Assembly: GCA_021186555.1 (NCBI GenBank)
Contig: JAJKFL010000014.1
Coordinates: 43,546,700 to 43,610,699, forward strand
Direction: 5' to 3'
Origin: Reticulitermes speratus
Lineage: Eukaryota; Arthropoda; Insecta; Blattodea; Rhinotermitidae
DNA length: 64,000 nucleotides
Each line of letters starts with the position of its first letter. Position 1 is the stretch's first letter. A model generated the notes under the pieces. The model searched no databases. It was not told where the DNA came from and saw only the letters and a program-made list of their open reading frames with translations. The translations under genes were made by a program, and so were the position numbers. Positions 21,299 through 31,080 of this stretch are shown here, one piece after another.

Positions 21299-21411
21299 CA
21301 CCTTACACTTCGACTTTTCGATGTCACCTTTTTTACTAGGGGCGGGCGCCGCCCTTTTTTGGCGCAGCCGTCGTTCGGGTTTTGGGGCAGGACATCAGGG
21401 CGTTTCATGAG

Positions 21412-21457
21412 GCTGTCTGTCCGCGCGGCGCGTGTAGGCGCCGCGCGGACAGACAGC
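21412..21457. repeat. Perfect 20 bp GC-rich hairpin
   Basis: GCTGTCTGTCCGCGCGGCGC (21412-21431) and its exact inverse complement (21438-21457) flank the loop GTGTAG. It lies in a GC-rich island (about 21339-21460) just after the 8 bp array, with GGGGCGGGCGCCGCCC nearby. It could be a terminal fold-back of a small DNA element. Confidence 0.9.
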
Positions 21458-21534
21458 ACTGAAGAGTGGACTAAGTCGCTGTAGACTGTAAATGTGAAGC
21501 AGTAAGGTACACACTGTTCGCAGAAGGAACTGGT

Positions 21535-22215
21535 TAGCGGGAGAACTGAAGAACTGAAGAAATTTTATAACGAGAAGCTACAGACACGTCGCTCAACACT
21601 GTAGGCTAATTAATTCCATGACTGGGATATCAGGACACTTAGCACGCATAGGGAGATATGAAATACCGACCTGCACTACTGTGGTCGAAAAGCGTCCAAG
21701 AAATAATACTTCGTAGAAGTAGACGTAAATAGCAGGATAATATTAAAATACAGTTTGCGTTCTTCATTCACAGACATACATATATATATATACATACGGT
21801 TTGAATAATTTGTGGGGAATGTCTTGTCTGGCTGTTGAGGGCCCTCCGTATGGACTGGTAAAGGTAAAGGTAAAGGTAAAGCAATCCCTATACAGCCTGG
21901 ACAGGGCCCTTAGGGTTCCAGGTGGTTGAGGCTCCCAGATTTATAGACAATTGGCACATGAAGGTGGTAAGGTTGTCAGCCCTACGCACCGGCAGCCTTT
22001 ACCCCCAGGAGATACCCCTGGTACTCATTTCTATTAGAGGCTGAGTAGACCCCAGGGCCATAGTGCGACCGAAAGGATTATAACAACGAAAAATTCCAAT
22101 AACACCATCGGGAATCGAACCCGCGACCTTCCGGCTTTTAGCGCAGTGTGTCAACCAACTGCGCCACCGCATGGACTAGTTAGTTGGTTAATTTATTATT
22201 TGATTATTTGATTGC
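21535..22215 (+). mobile_element. LINE 3' end interrupted by a SINE
   Basis: AATTTTATAACGAGAAGCTA, GACACTTAGCACGCATAGGG, GAAGTAGACGTAAATAGCAG, GATAATATTAAAATAC and GGGGAATGTCTTGTCTGGCT follow LINE order. The tail ACTAGTTAGTTGGTTAA resumes after SINE B (21857-22170). Confidence 0.65.
21857..22170 (-). mobile_element. SINE family B, full length with 7 bp TSD
   Basis: The reverse complement has A box GGTGGCGCAGTTGGTTGA and B box GGTTCGATTCC, then the family B body and a (CTTTAC)n end. ATGGACT flanks it at 21850-21856 and 22171-22177. It is nested in the LINE tail, so it is the younger insertion. Confidence 0.85.
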
Positions 22216-23190
22216 TTAGTTAGTTGTGTATGTAGTTATAAGTCAGTGTCTTTGTTAGCTAGCAATGGCTACCTTCAATACAAAATTTACTGCCTACAGT
22301 TGTATAAAGAGTGCAAATCAACTGACACGGTCAACCGCAACTAAACAGCAAATCAGATTCAAACCAAAACTACTACACTCAACAACAATCACACAAAGTG
22401 ACAATGTCACAAATCTCCGAAGCCAACACTGTACGCTATTCCAATTCCCGCACGTCACACCGATAATGACCGAACTATACAAACAGCCTACAATCTACAG
22501 TGACAATCACGTGTAGGCCCACGCAGTAACTAGATTTATTAAGTGTAAATACTGATGTGTCAGTGTATAATTACATCATTATACTTTCTTGCTACAAGGT
22601 TCTGAATTCGTCATGCAATTAATTATATGTCCCGAAAATAATGTTAACAATTTCGTGCAGAAGGCTTCGTCATATAATTTTCGCAATTCAGTGGTCTTAG
22701 ACATATCATTTTCTTCTTATTTGATTAAGGCTAGTTTTTTTAAACGTAAGACACAACAGAACTATGAAGTAGAACTAGAACTAGAATAGCTAGAACTGAA
22801 TATCAGTTTTAATTTTGCAGTTAAATGTTAAATTAAAAAATCTAGATTATTGCTCACTTTAGTTAAGCTTACCGGCTCAGTCTGTCTCAGGCTGTACTTT
22901 TCTTCAGTGATGTTTGATAAACGAGGAACGTATTTCAAATATCGACATGCATGCCGTCGCTTGCATTTAAGCTGTTTCTGGCTTTTGTGTTGACGTTTTC
23001 GAGTGACGAACATCCTATCTTCCACAAAGAAGCGTGCCTTATATATACTGGGGAGTTCTAACTAAGGAACTGTTACATCACGCAATCCTCCGTCATGGTA
23101 GTCTCCACATTAAGATCTACTGGTCTATAAGAAGGATCCCGTTAAGTGGTATATGTGGGACTGTCTTATATGACAGGATTGAGATATACG
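22216..23190. other. Spacer, no recognised gene
   Basis: 22265-22516 (+) is open for 83 codons with a Thr/Gln-rich composition and no known motif. The remainder is AT-rich. Confidence 0.4.
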
Positions 23191-23194
23191 TCGG

Positions 23195-23294
23195 TTCGTG
23201 CTTCTTTAACCTCGGCACCAATTAGACGCTACTATTTCATTGCGGGGACAGAATCACCGGTAAGGATTGGGTACGAGGCTTGATGGGCCGCAAG
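23195..23294 (-). mobile_element. SINE family A remnant
   Basis: TTCTTTAACCTCGGCACCAA, ATTAGACGC and GGGCCGCAAG match family A 3' body segments in reverse orientation, badly decayed. Confidence 0.35.
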
Positions 23295-23384
23295 TTCTTA
23301 ATAGATTAAATTAAGTTATAAACCAACCGATGCACACTAAAACCACTTTTTAGTAGCTTTTTATATTAAAATTGTTAAAATTGT

Positions 23385-23426
23385 ACCCCTACACGTGTTT
23401 CGATCCTAGGATCATCGTCAGGGGGT
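23385..23426 (-). ncRNA. Hammerhead-like motif, family A copy 1 left
   Basis: Minus strand: ACCCC, CTGACGA, T, self-complementary stem II GATCCTAGGATC, GAAAC, ACGT, GTA, GGGGT. Stem I ACCCC/GGGGT is complete. Stem II has only a two-base loop, or may pair between two RNAs. Confidence 0.6.
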
Positions 23427-23928
23427 TTTTTTTGTTGAAAGCTACAGTCACTTCAATCACATGATTTTGAATATTGTAACGGCTCATTAAAACTTATACA
23501 TTATAAGTTAAAATCTTGTAAAAAGACTCGTTAAAAGTTGTAAAATTGTAAAAGTACTGTAGATGGTAGATTGCGGAAGTGCTGGCATGTAGAATCGTGG
23601 TATTTATGGGCTGTAAAATAAACGATTTTGATAAGTAATATAGAATTTGTATATATATTGGTTGATAACAGTATTTATTATTAATTTTCTATTTAATATA
23701 TATCGTTATATATTACTTAACAAAATCGTTTACTTTACAGCCCATAAATACCACGATTCTACACGCCAGCACTTCCACAATCAACTGTCTACAATACTTT
23801 TACAACTATTATACAACTATTAACAAAGACTTTTAACAACATTTTAACTTATAATATATAAGTTTTAATGTGCCGTTAGACTATTTAAAATCATGTGATT
23901 GAAGTGACTGTAGCTTTCAACAAAAAAA

Positions 23929-23969
23929 ACCCCTGACGATGATCCTAGGATCGAAACACGTGTAGGGGT
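23929..23969 (+). ncRNA. Hammerhead-like motif, family A copy 1 right
   Basis: The same core as the left arm, with one C fewer in the 5' strand of stem I (ACCC against GGGGT). CTGACGA, GAAAC and GTA are intact. Confidence 0.6.
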
Positions 23970-24100
23970 ATAATTTTAACAATTATAACAATTATAATAA
24001 AGCTACAATAAAAGTGGTTTAGTGTGCATCAGTTGGTCTGAAACTTAATTTAATATGACGAAGATGCACGGTGTCAACAGTGTGACATTCTTAACAGATT

Positions 24101-24868
24101 GTCACGGAGATACATCCGTGACTGTGAAAGGCTGTAGAATTAACAGCATTGCTGGATCAAAGAAATTGCTGTCCAATTTGGTAACGTGAATGTTGTATGG
24201 CCTGGAACTCGGCTCCTTTGTTAGAACAACACAACAGACTTATCTTTAAGCTATCTTACAGCAATATCAGAACAGTAATGATAGGCTTCAGGATGGGAGA
24301 GTTGGCTCTGATATTGTATCCATATCATTATAATTTATTTCGTACAAAACTAGGTTAGAATATCATAATAGATTATTGGTTAATTCTTAGAGGTTAAATG
24401 TTCTTACATTCGACGAGTTTTTGATAATAATAGACAGGGGAAATGTTATTAGGAATTTTACAGGCGGTGTTCAGATTACTTCATTACATTTTATTGCGTG
24501 AGTGAAGGTGCTAATTGAGGCACTTAAATTGTCTAAAACAGACACCTGCCCCGCCTATCCGCCACCAACAGCTATTGTCTTCGATTTAAGTTAAGACACA
24601 ATTGGAACCGTAATTACTATGTTTAGAGCTCAGTCATATTGACCCCTTCGTTGATAGTTTAGCGTTAGTGAATTGAACGCCTAACATTTTCAGTTACAAA
24701 AGACGCTGTAAGTTCTCAAACACTGCACTGACCCTGTGGCTGCCGCCGTTTCTTGCGCTGAAAATTTTTGCTTTTTCCCAGTTGTTATTTTTGTGCGCTT
24801 ATGTCCAATGTTATGTCCAATGTTATGCCTCATTTTCCGCAGTGGTATAAACTGGCTTCACTTCACTA
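24101..24868. other. Spacer, no recognised feature
   Basis: AT-rich. TTATGTCCAATG occurs twice in tandem near 24800. Confidence 0.5.
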
Positions 24869-24871
24869 AGC

Positions 24872-25160
24872 AGGTAAAGCAATCCCATTAGAGGCCTGGA
24901 CATACCCTGAGGGTTCTAGGAGGTTGAGGCTCCCAGATTTCTAAATAATCGGCACATGAAGATGGTAAAGTTGTCAGCCCTACGCACCGGCCGCATTTAC
25001 CCCACAGGAAACATTCCTGGTACTCATTTCTGTCAGAGGCTGAGTCGACCCCAGGGTCATATTAGGACCGGAAGGATTATGTCAATGAAAAATTCCAGTG
25101 ACACCATCGGGAATCGAACCCGACACCTGCCGACTTGTACCGTAGTGCCTCACTTGCATC
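24872..25160 (-). mobile_element. SINE family B
   Basis: Reverse strand: GGGAATCGAACCCGACACCT (B box), CCCTACGCACCGGCCGCATT, GAGGCTGAGTCGACCCCAGG, AGGTTGAGGCTCCCAGATTT and GGTAAAGCAATCCCATTA. The A-box end is degraded. Confidence 0.8.
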
Positions 25161-25333
25161 AGTAAATAGGTTTTCTAAACAGCTTTTTTCTTTCTTGTTT
25201 TCTGGCCAAACTTTTTAGGCATTTCTCATTTCACGTAAGCATATTCAAAGTCTGGTCCATCTCATTGTCATATCCCTGTTCACTTGAACCATATATTTGA
25301 ATTAGGTAGATCTTTGTGCTTACTGGATTTCTG

Positions 25334-25438
25334 AGTAGTCCATCGTCCAATATGTCCAATGTCCATCGTCCAATATGTCCAATGTCCATCGTCCAATATG
25401 TCCAAAGTCCATCGTCCAATATGCCCAAAGTCCAGTGT
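25334..25438. repeat. Short minisatellite, ~22 bp unit
   Basis: CATCGTCCAATATGTCCAA repeats about five times with GT/AGTC junction variants. Confidence 0.85.
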
Positions 25439-25614
25439 GTTATATTAGTGGTTACCTGGTGTTGGTACCAGTGCAGGCCTTAGCAAACGCGGGGCCCGAT
25501 TTCGATCCATGTGGTGGGCCCCTAAAGTTATTTGCAGAGCAAAAAAAATGACTGTTTTAGCAAAAATTTAAACCAATACCTCTCCAAACTTAACAACATT
25601 CTATTTATTATATA

Positions 25615-25655
25615 GAATTACATGTTTCGACCTATCTCATGTCATCCTCAGGTTC
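25615..25655 (-). ncRNA. Hammerhead-like motif, left arm
   Basis: Minus strand: GAAC, CTGAGGA, T, imperfect stem II ending GGTC, GAAAC, AT, GTA, ATTC. The first stem I pair is mismatched. Confidence 0.4.
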
Positions 25656-25664
25656 ACCAATTGG

Positions 25665-25707
25665 TGAACCTGTGGATTACCTGGCATAGGTCGAAACATG
25701 TAGAATT
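25665..25707 (+). ncRNA. Hammerhead-like motif, right arm, core mutated
   Basis: The box reads CTGTGGA instead of CTGAGGA, while GAAAC, AT and GTA are kept. Loss of the invariant A predicts inactivity. Confidence 0.35.
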
Positions 25708-25966
25708 TGGCTGTGTTTGGACAGATATTGGTTTAATTTTTATACTATTAACAGCTCAACGGGATGACATTCATTAAAACTGACTAATGTTTTGGTATAT
25801 TAACGTAAGTTAGGATGAAAAGTTAAATGGTCCATTTTCTACCATTTTATATACTTTTAAAGAAGCAATCAGTTAAAATTTTTTTTAATTTTCCCCATGA
25901 GTGCGGGGCCCCCATAAGCGCGGGGTCCCTTTGCGTCAGATCGGTCCAGTCGGCCTAAGGCCGGGC

Positions 25967-26552
25967 CTGGTTAGCAGTCACACCCAAATTGTGTACGTGA
26001 CTCTCAATAAACACTATTTTACATTATCCTGGTTAGCAGTCACACCCAAATTGTGTACGTGACTCTCAATAAACACTATTTTACATTATCCTGGTTAGCA
26101 GTCACACCCAAATTGTGTACGTGACTCTCAATAAACACTATTGGACATTATCCTGGTTAGCAGTCACACCCAAATTGTGTACGTGACTCTCAATAAACAC
26201 TATTTGACATTATCCTGGTTAGCAGTCACAACCAAATTGTGTACGTGACTCTCAATAAACACTATTTGACATTATCCTGGTTAGCAGTCACAACCAAATT
26301 GTGTACGTGACTCTCAATAAACACTATTTGACATTATCCTGGTTAGCAGTCACACCCAAATTGTGTACGTGACTCTCAATAAACACTATTTGACATTATC
26401 CTGGTTAGCAGTCACAACCAAATTGTGTACGTGACTCTCAATAAACACTATTTGACATTATCCTGGTTAGCAGTCACACCCAAATTGTGTACGTGACACT
26501 CAATAAACACAAATTGTGTACGTGACTCTCAATAAACACTATTTGACATTTT
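25967..26552. repeat. Tandem array, 62 bp unit
   Basis: About nine units contain CTGGTTAGCAGTCACACCCA, AATTGTGTACGTGACTCTCA, ATAAACACTATTTGACATTA, TC. Variants are ACACCC/ACAACC and TTTTAC/TTTGAC/TTGGAC. The last unit is internally truncated and followed by a partial repeat. Confidence 0.95.
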
Positions 26553-26836
26553 CCTCCCCGCCATTCCTCTCTCCGAAAAGTTATATTGCTTTCGGAATGA
26601 CACTACAAGACGAAGTGTGCCAACAAACTTCACAAACGTGTGAAGGATAAAATAAATGCATACAGGAATTTTGTGGGGAATATTGAAGTAAATAGACCAG
26701 TTGGAAGATCTAAACGTAAATGGAAGAGTAATATTAAAATAGATCTTAAAGAAAATATGACGGAATGTGAAATAATATTAATCTTGTTCAGGGTAAGCAC
26801 AAGCGAAAATATGTTATGAATACTGTAATGAAATAT

Positions 26837-26961
26837 TCATTAAAAACCAACTAATGCACCCTGAAGATGGTGGTTTAAACCACCGAAATACGTATAGGGG
26901 AATTTTAAGAATAAACTATTGTGAATAAAGTTTATGTGCTTTAGTTGGTGTTTAATGAATA
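26837..26961 (+). mobile_element. ~125 bp element with inverted ends and ribozyme-like core
   Basis: ATTCATTAAAAACCAACTAA at the left and TTAGTTGGTGTTTAATGAAT at the right are inverted copies with one mismatch. Inside are the motif at 26858-26900 and an AT-rich segment, with no reading frame. It is the smallest member of the group here. Confidence 0.6.
26858..26900 (+). ncRNA. Hammerhead-like motif in the minimal element
   Basis: ACC, CTGAAGA, T, the self-complementary stem II GGTGGTTTAAACCACC, GAAAT (usually GAAAC), ACGT, ATA, GGGG. Stem I is only 2 bp. The C-to-T and G-to-A changes flanking stem III are compensatory (C-G to T-A). Confidence 0.45.
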
Positions 26962-27203
26962 CATCTTAAATGTAATGAAACTTCGTTTTCCATAAATTGG
27001 GGGTGGGTTTTCTTCACCAGCTAAATAAGGAGTAGTTTTAAAACTTATAAGGAGTAGTTTATCAAGAAAGACTCTGCTCAATCTTTCGGTTGTGTAAAGA
27101 CGGGTTGGTAAAGTCGCCTTCTATAACCGACAATAATGCCTTGCCCTGCGTATAAACACAAAGGCGAAAATACTGGATTTGTTATAAGTTATATAAGATT
27201 GTG

Positions 27204-27582
27204 TCGACCTCGGTGGACTAGTGGTTAGCGTGCTCGCCACTGGACCCAAGGTTCGTGGGTTCGATCCCGACCGAGGTCGATGGATTTTTAAGGATGATAA
27301 AAATCCGGAGCACCACTTCCTTCGGAGGGGAAGTCGTAGATTTACGGCATGTAAAAGAACCTTACGGGCATGAATAAAAATGTTGCGTAAGCCAAATTGC
27401 CTCCATTTCTCATCCAAGCCTACCAGATGGCTCTGGCGTGCACATCAGGATCGATAGAACACTAAGCGCGGCTAGCTGGCCGGTCACCAGCTGCCATGAA
27501 TGCGCATGACTTAGTAACCTCGACAAGAGGAGGCAAGAGGAGGCCCAGGCCCATACAGGGCTGTTGAGCCAAGAATTATTAT
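27204..27582 (+). mobile_element. SINE family E, full length with 14 bp TSD
   Basis: The head TCGACCTCGGTGGACTAGTG and GTTAGCGTGCTCGCC (A box), then GGGTTCGATCCC (B box), are followed by a body with ATCCGGAGCACCACTTCCTT, TTGCCTCCATTTCTC, CGGCTAGCTGGCCGGTCACC and an (ATT)n end. TATATAAGATTGTG flanks it perfectly at 27190-27203 and 27583-27596. Except for short indels, it is nearly identical to the opposite-strand copy at 14844-15254. Confidence 0.92.
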
Positions 27583-27596
27583 TATATAAGATTGTG

Positions 27597-28587
27597 GCAC
27601 GTCTGTCTATTTAACAACCGGACATGGACTTAGCTGTGGAGTCTCGCTCCGCCCAACACAGTACAAATCTATACTTACTGTATTAAGTCTTAATTTATGT
27701 GTACAAGATAATTCCTTTTCATAACGAGAATAAAATTATTCCGTCTTTACACAAGCACTTTGCAAATCGCTGGTCATAATTTTATGTACACTGCAAGCCT
27801 ACATTGACAGATAAAGTTTAAATATTACAGAGTATGATAATATTGGTATTTTATGTGACATGTCACTGCTGTAGTATTTTATGTGACATGTCACTGCTGT
27901 AGTCGCCATGCCCTTTCTGGGAATGTTTCGTCTTAATACGATTTACAAAGAGCAAGCTGCAATTTATATTCACAGCCTTGTGGGACAAACAGGTAGCAGT
28001 CTTTCGGACGAAAATTCAGAATATATCTTAAGGGTAGATTAAGTTGATTTCCTGAAGATGGAGGCAGCAGGTCCCTCCAAACACTGACACCTACAGGCAT
28101 CACAGCCCAGACAATCGCAGACTTAAAACCCACTGCAGTGAGAATCCCAAACCCCAAACAATGCATCCCACCTGCAACATCTAGGACTGGCAGAACCCCT
28201 TCTTGCAAACAGCGCGCTTATTACGTCAAACAAAGAATGTAATTTTGTCTCAAGTTTGCGGCATTCAACGGCATGGCTATCCAAGTGACTAAGCTGCCGT
28301 TATAGATAGTAAAATTTAGACATGTCACTTCAAATTCTGCTTGACAAACCAGGACTGACAAGGGCCTGTTGTATGTTTTGTATTTGCACACTTATGTGTT
28401 TATTCGTGATTAAATGTCACCGAAAAACAGTCATGACTATAGGATTCCATATAAACACAATTTTGTTTCTGTGAACTTACCAAATACCAGTAATAGAAAT
28501 ATTAAATAACTTGAAAGAACATAAAAACATTTATTTTAATTAGGTACAAAATTTTGGAAGAACAAAATGCATTACATGATTGAAGGA
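27597..28587. other. Spacer with a short duplication and possible element remnant
   Basis: GTATTTTATGTGACATGTCA, CTGCTGTA is duplicated at about 27846-27902. 28024-28110 starts CTGAAGATGGAGGCAGCAGG, has CCTCC and AAAC in the positions expected of a decayed family E-like end, then CACCTACAGGCATCACAGCC. No convincing gene is present. Confidence 0.4.
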
Positions 28588-28589
28588 GT

Positions 28590-28795
28590 ATAGTGTAGTA
28601 TAGTATAGTATAGTATAGTGTAGTATAGTATAAGTATAGTGTAGTATAGTATAGTATAGTGTAGTATAGTATAGTATAGTGTAGTATAGTATAGTATAGT
28701 GTAGTATAGTATAGTATAGTATAGTATAGTGTAGTATAGTATAGTATAGTGTAGTATAGTATAGTATAGTGAGTATAGTATAGTATATTATGGCA
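28590..28795. repeat. (TATAG)n-type microsatellite
   Basis: Pentamers TATAG and TGTAG alternate in a loose higher-order pattern (three or four TATAG per TGTAG) for about 205 bp. Confidence 0.95.
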
Positions 28796-29061
28796 CAGTC
28801 AGAGGTGAGTATAAAATAGGAGATGGCCTGCTAGAAAGTAACAAATTGCAGTAAAATTGTACAACTGAGAAAACTAGGAAATTTATTTTACAAGATAAAT
28901 GTAATTGGGAAAACCTAAGGATGATAAAATCACAAAGGTTTGAAGAGGAAGTAGGAGAAACCAAAGGTAAAGAACCATAGCGTCGTGTTATTCACACATT
29001 TCAGTTGCGAAACATTGAGTTTAGAGGCATTAATATTTGTCCATATTGACTTTCTGTCATA

Positions 29062-29617
29062 GTTTTTTTTTCCCCAATGGTCCAACAGCCCCTAGTGGGC
29101 CAGGACCTCCTTATTATCGAGGCTTCACAATCATACTCAGACACACCACACTCGGTTTGACGAGTTATCAGCCCGACGCAGAGACCTCTATCTGAAAACA
29201 CACAATACTCAAAAGAGACAGACATCCATGCCCCCGGCGGGATTTTTTTTTTTTTTTTTGTTTTTTTTTTTTTTTGCCTGTCCGGGGTTTATTCCCCTTT
29301 GTTCCATTTTTTGTACTGTTTAAATCCTTTCGTCCTTCATGTCACTTTACGTTCCATACTACCGTCCTTACAACAAACACAACACAAACATCCATGCCCA
29401 CGGTGGGATTTTTTTTTCTGTCCCGTTATTTCCCTTTGATCCATTTTGTACTTTTAAATCCTTCCGTCCTTCTTCATGTCACTTATGATCTATACTAGTC
29501 CTTGTACAACAAACACTACACAAACATCCATGCCCCCGGCGGGATTCGAACCCACAATCCTAGCAAGCGAACGGCCGCAGACCCACGCCTTAGACCGCGC
29601 GGTCACTGGGATCGGCC
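29062..29617 (-). mobile_element. SINE family D with internal duplication, 9 bp TSD
   Basis: The 3' part (29062-29225) has the family D body and the head (29525-29617) a good A box (CGCGGTCTAAGG on the minus strand) and B box GGTTCGAATCC. Between them are two related segments (29244-29388 and 29410-29524), each ending in CATCCATGCCC...GGCGGGAT-like sequence. TCTGTCATA at 29053-29061 and 29618-29626 flanks the whole, so it behaves as one insertion. Confidence 0.75.
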
Positions 29618-29626
29618 TCTGTCATA

Positions 29627-30285
29627 TTAGGTCATGAAAGTAAGAAGGGAGTGTTTGGATTTGTAGCTTTTGTTTATTTCTGCAGCACCTTACCACTCCC
29701 GGTTTGTCACGCAAGCATGCCTCATGTCGGACCTAGAACTGTACAGATTTTGACACCCCTGTGAGTAGATCCGTGAAACCGCTTGTTCTCTGCAAGGGCT
29801 CAGAAAGGCAATTCTAATTAAAGCAGTCTCCCAGGTATGTGCAGACGGACACAGGATCGTAAATTCAGTCGAGACATAACAGTGACCACCCAGTCGCTAG
29901 ATTGATTCGTCCGCACTCTGCGTAGAGTCAGCACAGCTGGGTTTCGCTACCGGCCGTACCCTTCGCTCTGCATCTTCCTGCGGTTGCGTGTTAGTGCTTG
30001 GCCTTGCGTGTTGCCGGGACCTGGGTCGCTTCCTCGATATCCAGACTAGCCTACGGATAGACGAACATAGAATCGGGGTTCGATTCTCGATGAATCCGTA
30101 ATCCTCACTCGATCTGAGGCCCTATCAGCTTTCCGTCCGATAGGTACCGGTGGCTCCTTGTCGGGTGTAGCGACCAAGACGCAGAGGTGGATAAACATCT
30201 CCACTGCTCCATACGTCTTTACCGTAGAGTAGTTAATTATTAATTAACACAGGAACGATTTTAAATGTAAATTTATCCGTTTCAC
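29627..30285. other. Relatively GC-rich unidentified stretch
   Basis: No long frame. It contains GTGAAACCGC and GGGGTTCGATTCTCG, which look like short rRNA or tRNA B-box fragments but lack supporting context. Confidence 0.3.
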
Positions 30286-30289
30286 CCCA

Positions 30290-30515
30290 TGAAAATGGAA
30301 CTAGATGCGAATGAGTGGTCAGCCTAACGTCCCACCCGTCTTACCCCCCTCCCCCCGTGGAAAAGCGCTCGGTGTCTATTGAATAGGACGCTGGTTGAGC
30401 TTGTCAGGAAGTTTTAGAGAAGAGAAATATCTCTTGCCCCTTTTAGGAATCGAACACAAGACCAACAAGTCTGTAACCTAGTCACTATGCTGACTGAGCT
30501 ATCACGACTTTTACT
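30290..30515 (-). mobile_element. SINE family A
   Basis: Reverse strand: TGGTCAGCCTAACGTCCCAC, TAGGACGCTGGTTGAGC, TTTAGGAATCGAACACAAG (B box), CTATGCTGACTGAGCTATCA (A box). A poly-C run interrupts the body at 30347-30355. Confidence 0.65.
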
Positions 30516-30935
30516 TCTGTTTTTCTGTTTTTATATGCTGCTGGAGCGTTGAATCTTGCAGCGTCTAACGGCTGAGTATGAAGACTGGCGTCGAACACAG
30601 AACAGAGGAAAACACTTAAAAAAACACTGGGATATTTTCTCTAAGTTCCAAAGCTTCATCACAGCTAACACAGAAAGAACGTAATGGCTTTCCTTCTTTC
30701 TGTTGAAATTCTATTACTATTACTGTTACTACTTTATTTATCCTGTTGATCAAAATACATTGATATACGCATGTCAATATATAATTACAGATTATTAGAA
30801 TAATATAGTATTTATCTACTTTTATCAGTAGCCAATTTTTGAGAAATCTTCATTCGCCTCATTCTGTCCTACATATGGAGCATTTACAGTCTTCAGAAAA
30901 AATCTGTAAATTTCTATAATATTAGACCTACAGGA
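30516..30935. other. Spacer, no recognised feature
   Basis: AT-rich sequence without frames or repeat boxes. Confidence 0.5.
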
Positions 30936-31080
30936 TAGGGACAGGTGGCGGGCTGTTGTGAGTGCGGTAATGAACCTTCGGGTTCCATAAAAACGCGGGG
31001 AATTTCTTGACCTAGCTGACGACCTGTTAGCTTCTCAAGAAGGACTTGCTCCATGGAGTTAGTTTGTTTAGTTAGTTAGA
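30935..31080 (+). mobile_element. LINE 3' terminus
   Basis: CAGGATAGGGACAGGTGGCG, GTGCGGTAATGAACCTTCGG, CGGGGAATTTCTTGACCTAG, GAAGGACTTGCTCCATGGAG and TTAGTTTGTTTAGTTAGTTA. Strongly 5'-truncated (about 145 bp) and close to the 6.1 kb copy. Confidence 0.85.

Larger units (their letters stand above)
23308..24087. mobile_element. Family A long inverted-repeat element, copy 1
   Basis: Two arms of about 350 bp are inverted around an AT-rich centre near 23680. Each outer part runs TTATAAACCAACCGATGCAC, ACTAAAACCAC, AGCTTTT, ATTGTTAAAATTGTACCCCT, then the ribozyme-like motif. The right arm is followed by a tail absent from the left: AATATGACGAAGATGCACGG, TGTCAACAGTGTG. TTCTTAATAGATT (23295-23307) and TTCTTAACAGATT (24088-24100) form a 13 bp TSD with one mismatch. 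No open frame is inside. Confidence 0.8.
25450..25965. mobile_element. Inverted-repeat ribozyme-type element (family C-like) in a GC-rich repeat
   Basis: 25566-25740 has inverted arms: TTTAAACCAATACCTCTCCA on the left, and GGACAGATATTGGTTTAA on the right, centred on CACCAATTGGTG. GC-rich sequence on both sides (CGGGGCCCGATTTCGATCC and GTGCGGGGCCCCCATAAGCG) suggests insertion into another repeat. The TSD is unclear. Confidence 0.5.
26635..27085 (+). mobile_element. LINE 3' end interrupted by a small ribozyme-type element
   Basis: LINE blocks: GAATTTTGTGGGGAATATTG, GGAAGATCTAAACGTAAATG, AATATTAAAATAGATCTTAA, then after the insertion AATGAAACTTCGTTTTCCAT, TTCTTCACCAGCTAAATAAG, AAGAAAGACTCTGCTC. 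The insert spans about 26837-26961. Confidence 0.65.

Noticed and set aside
19338..21301. Long open frames (up to 646 codons) on both strands
   Set aside because: They lie wholly in an 8 bp repeat; low-complexity translation, open in all frames, no start context or domain.
29750..30200. 18S rRNA pseudogene
   Set aside because: Only short words match and their order is wrong.
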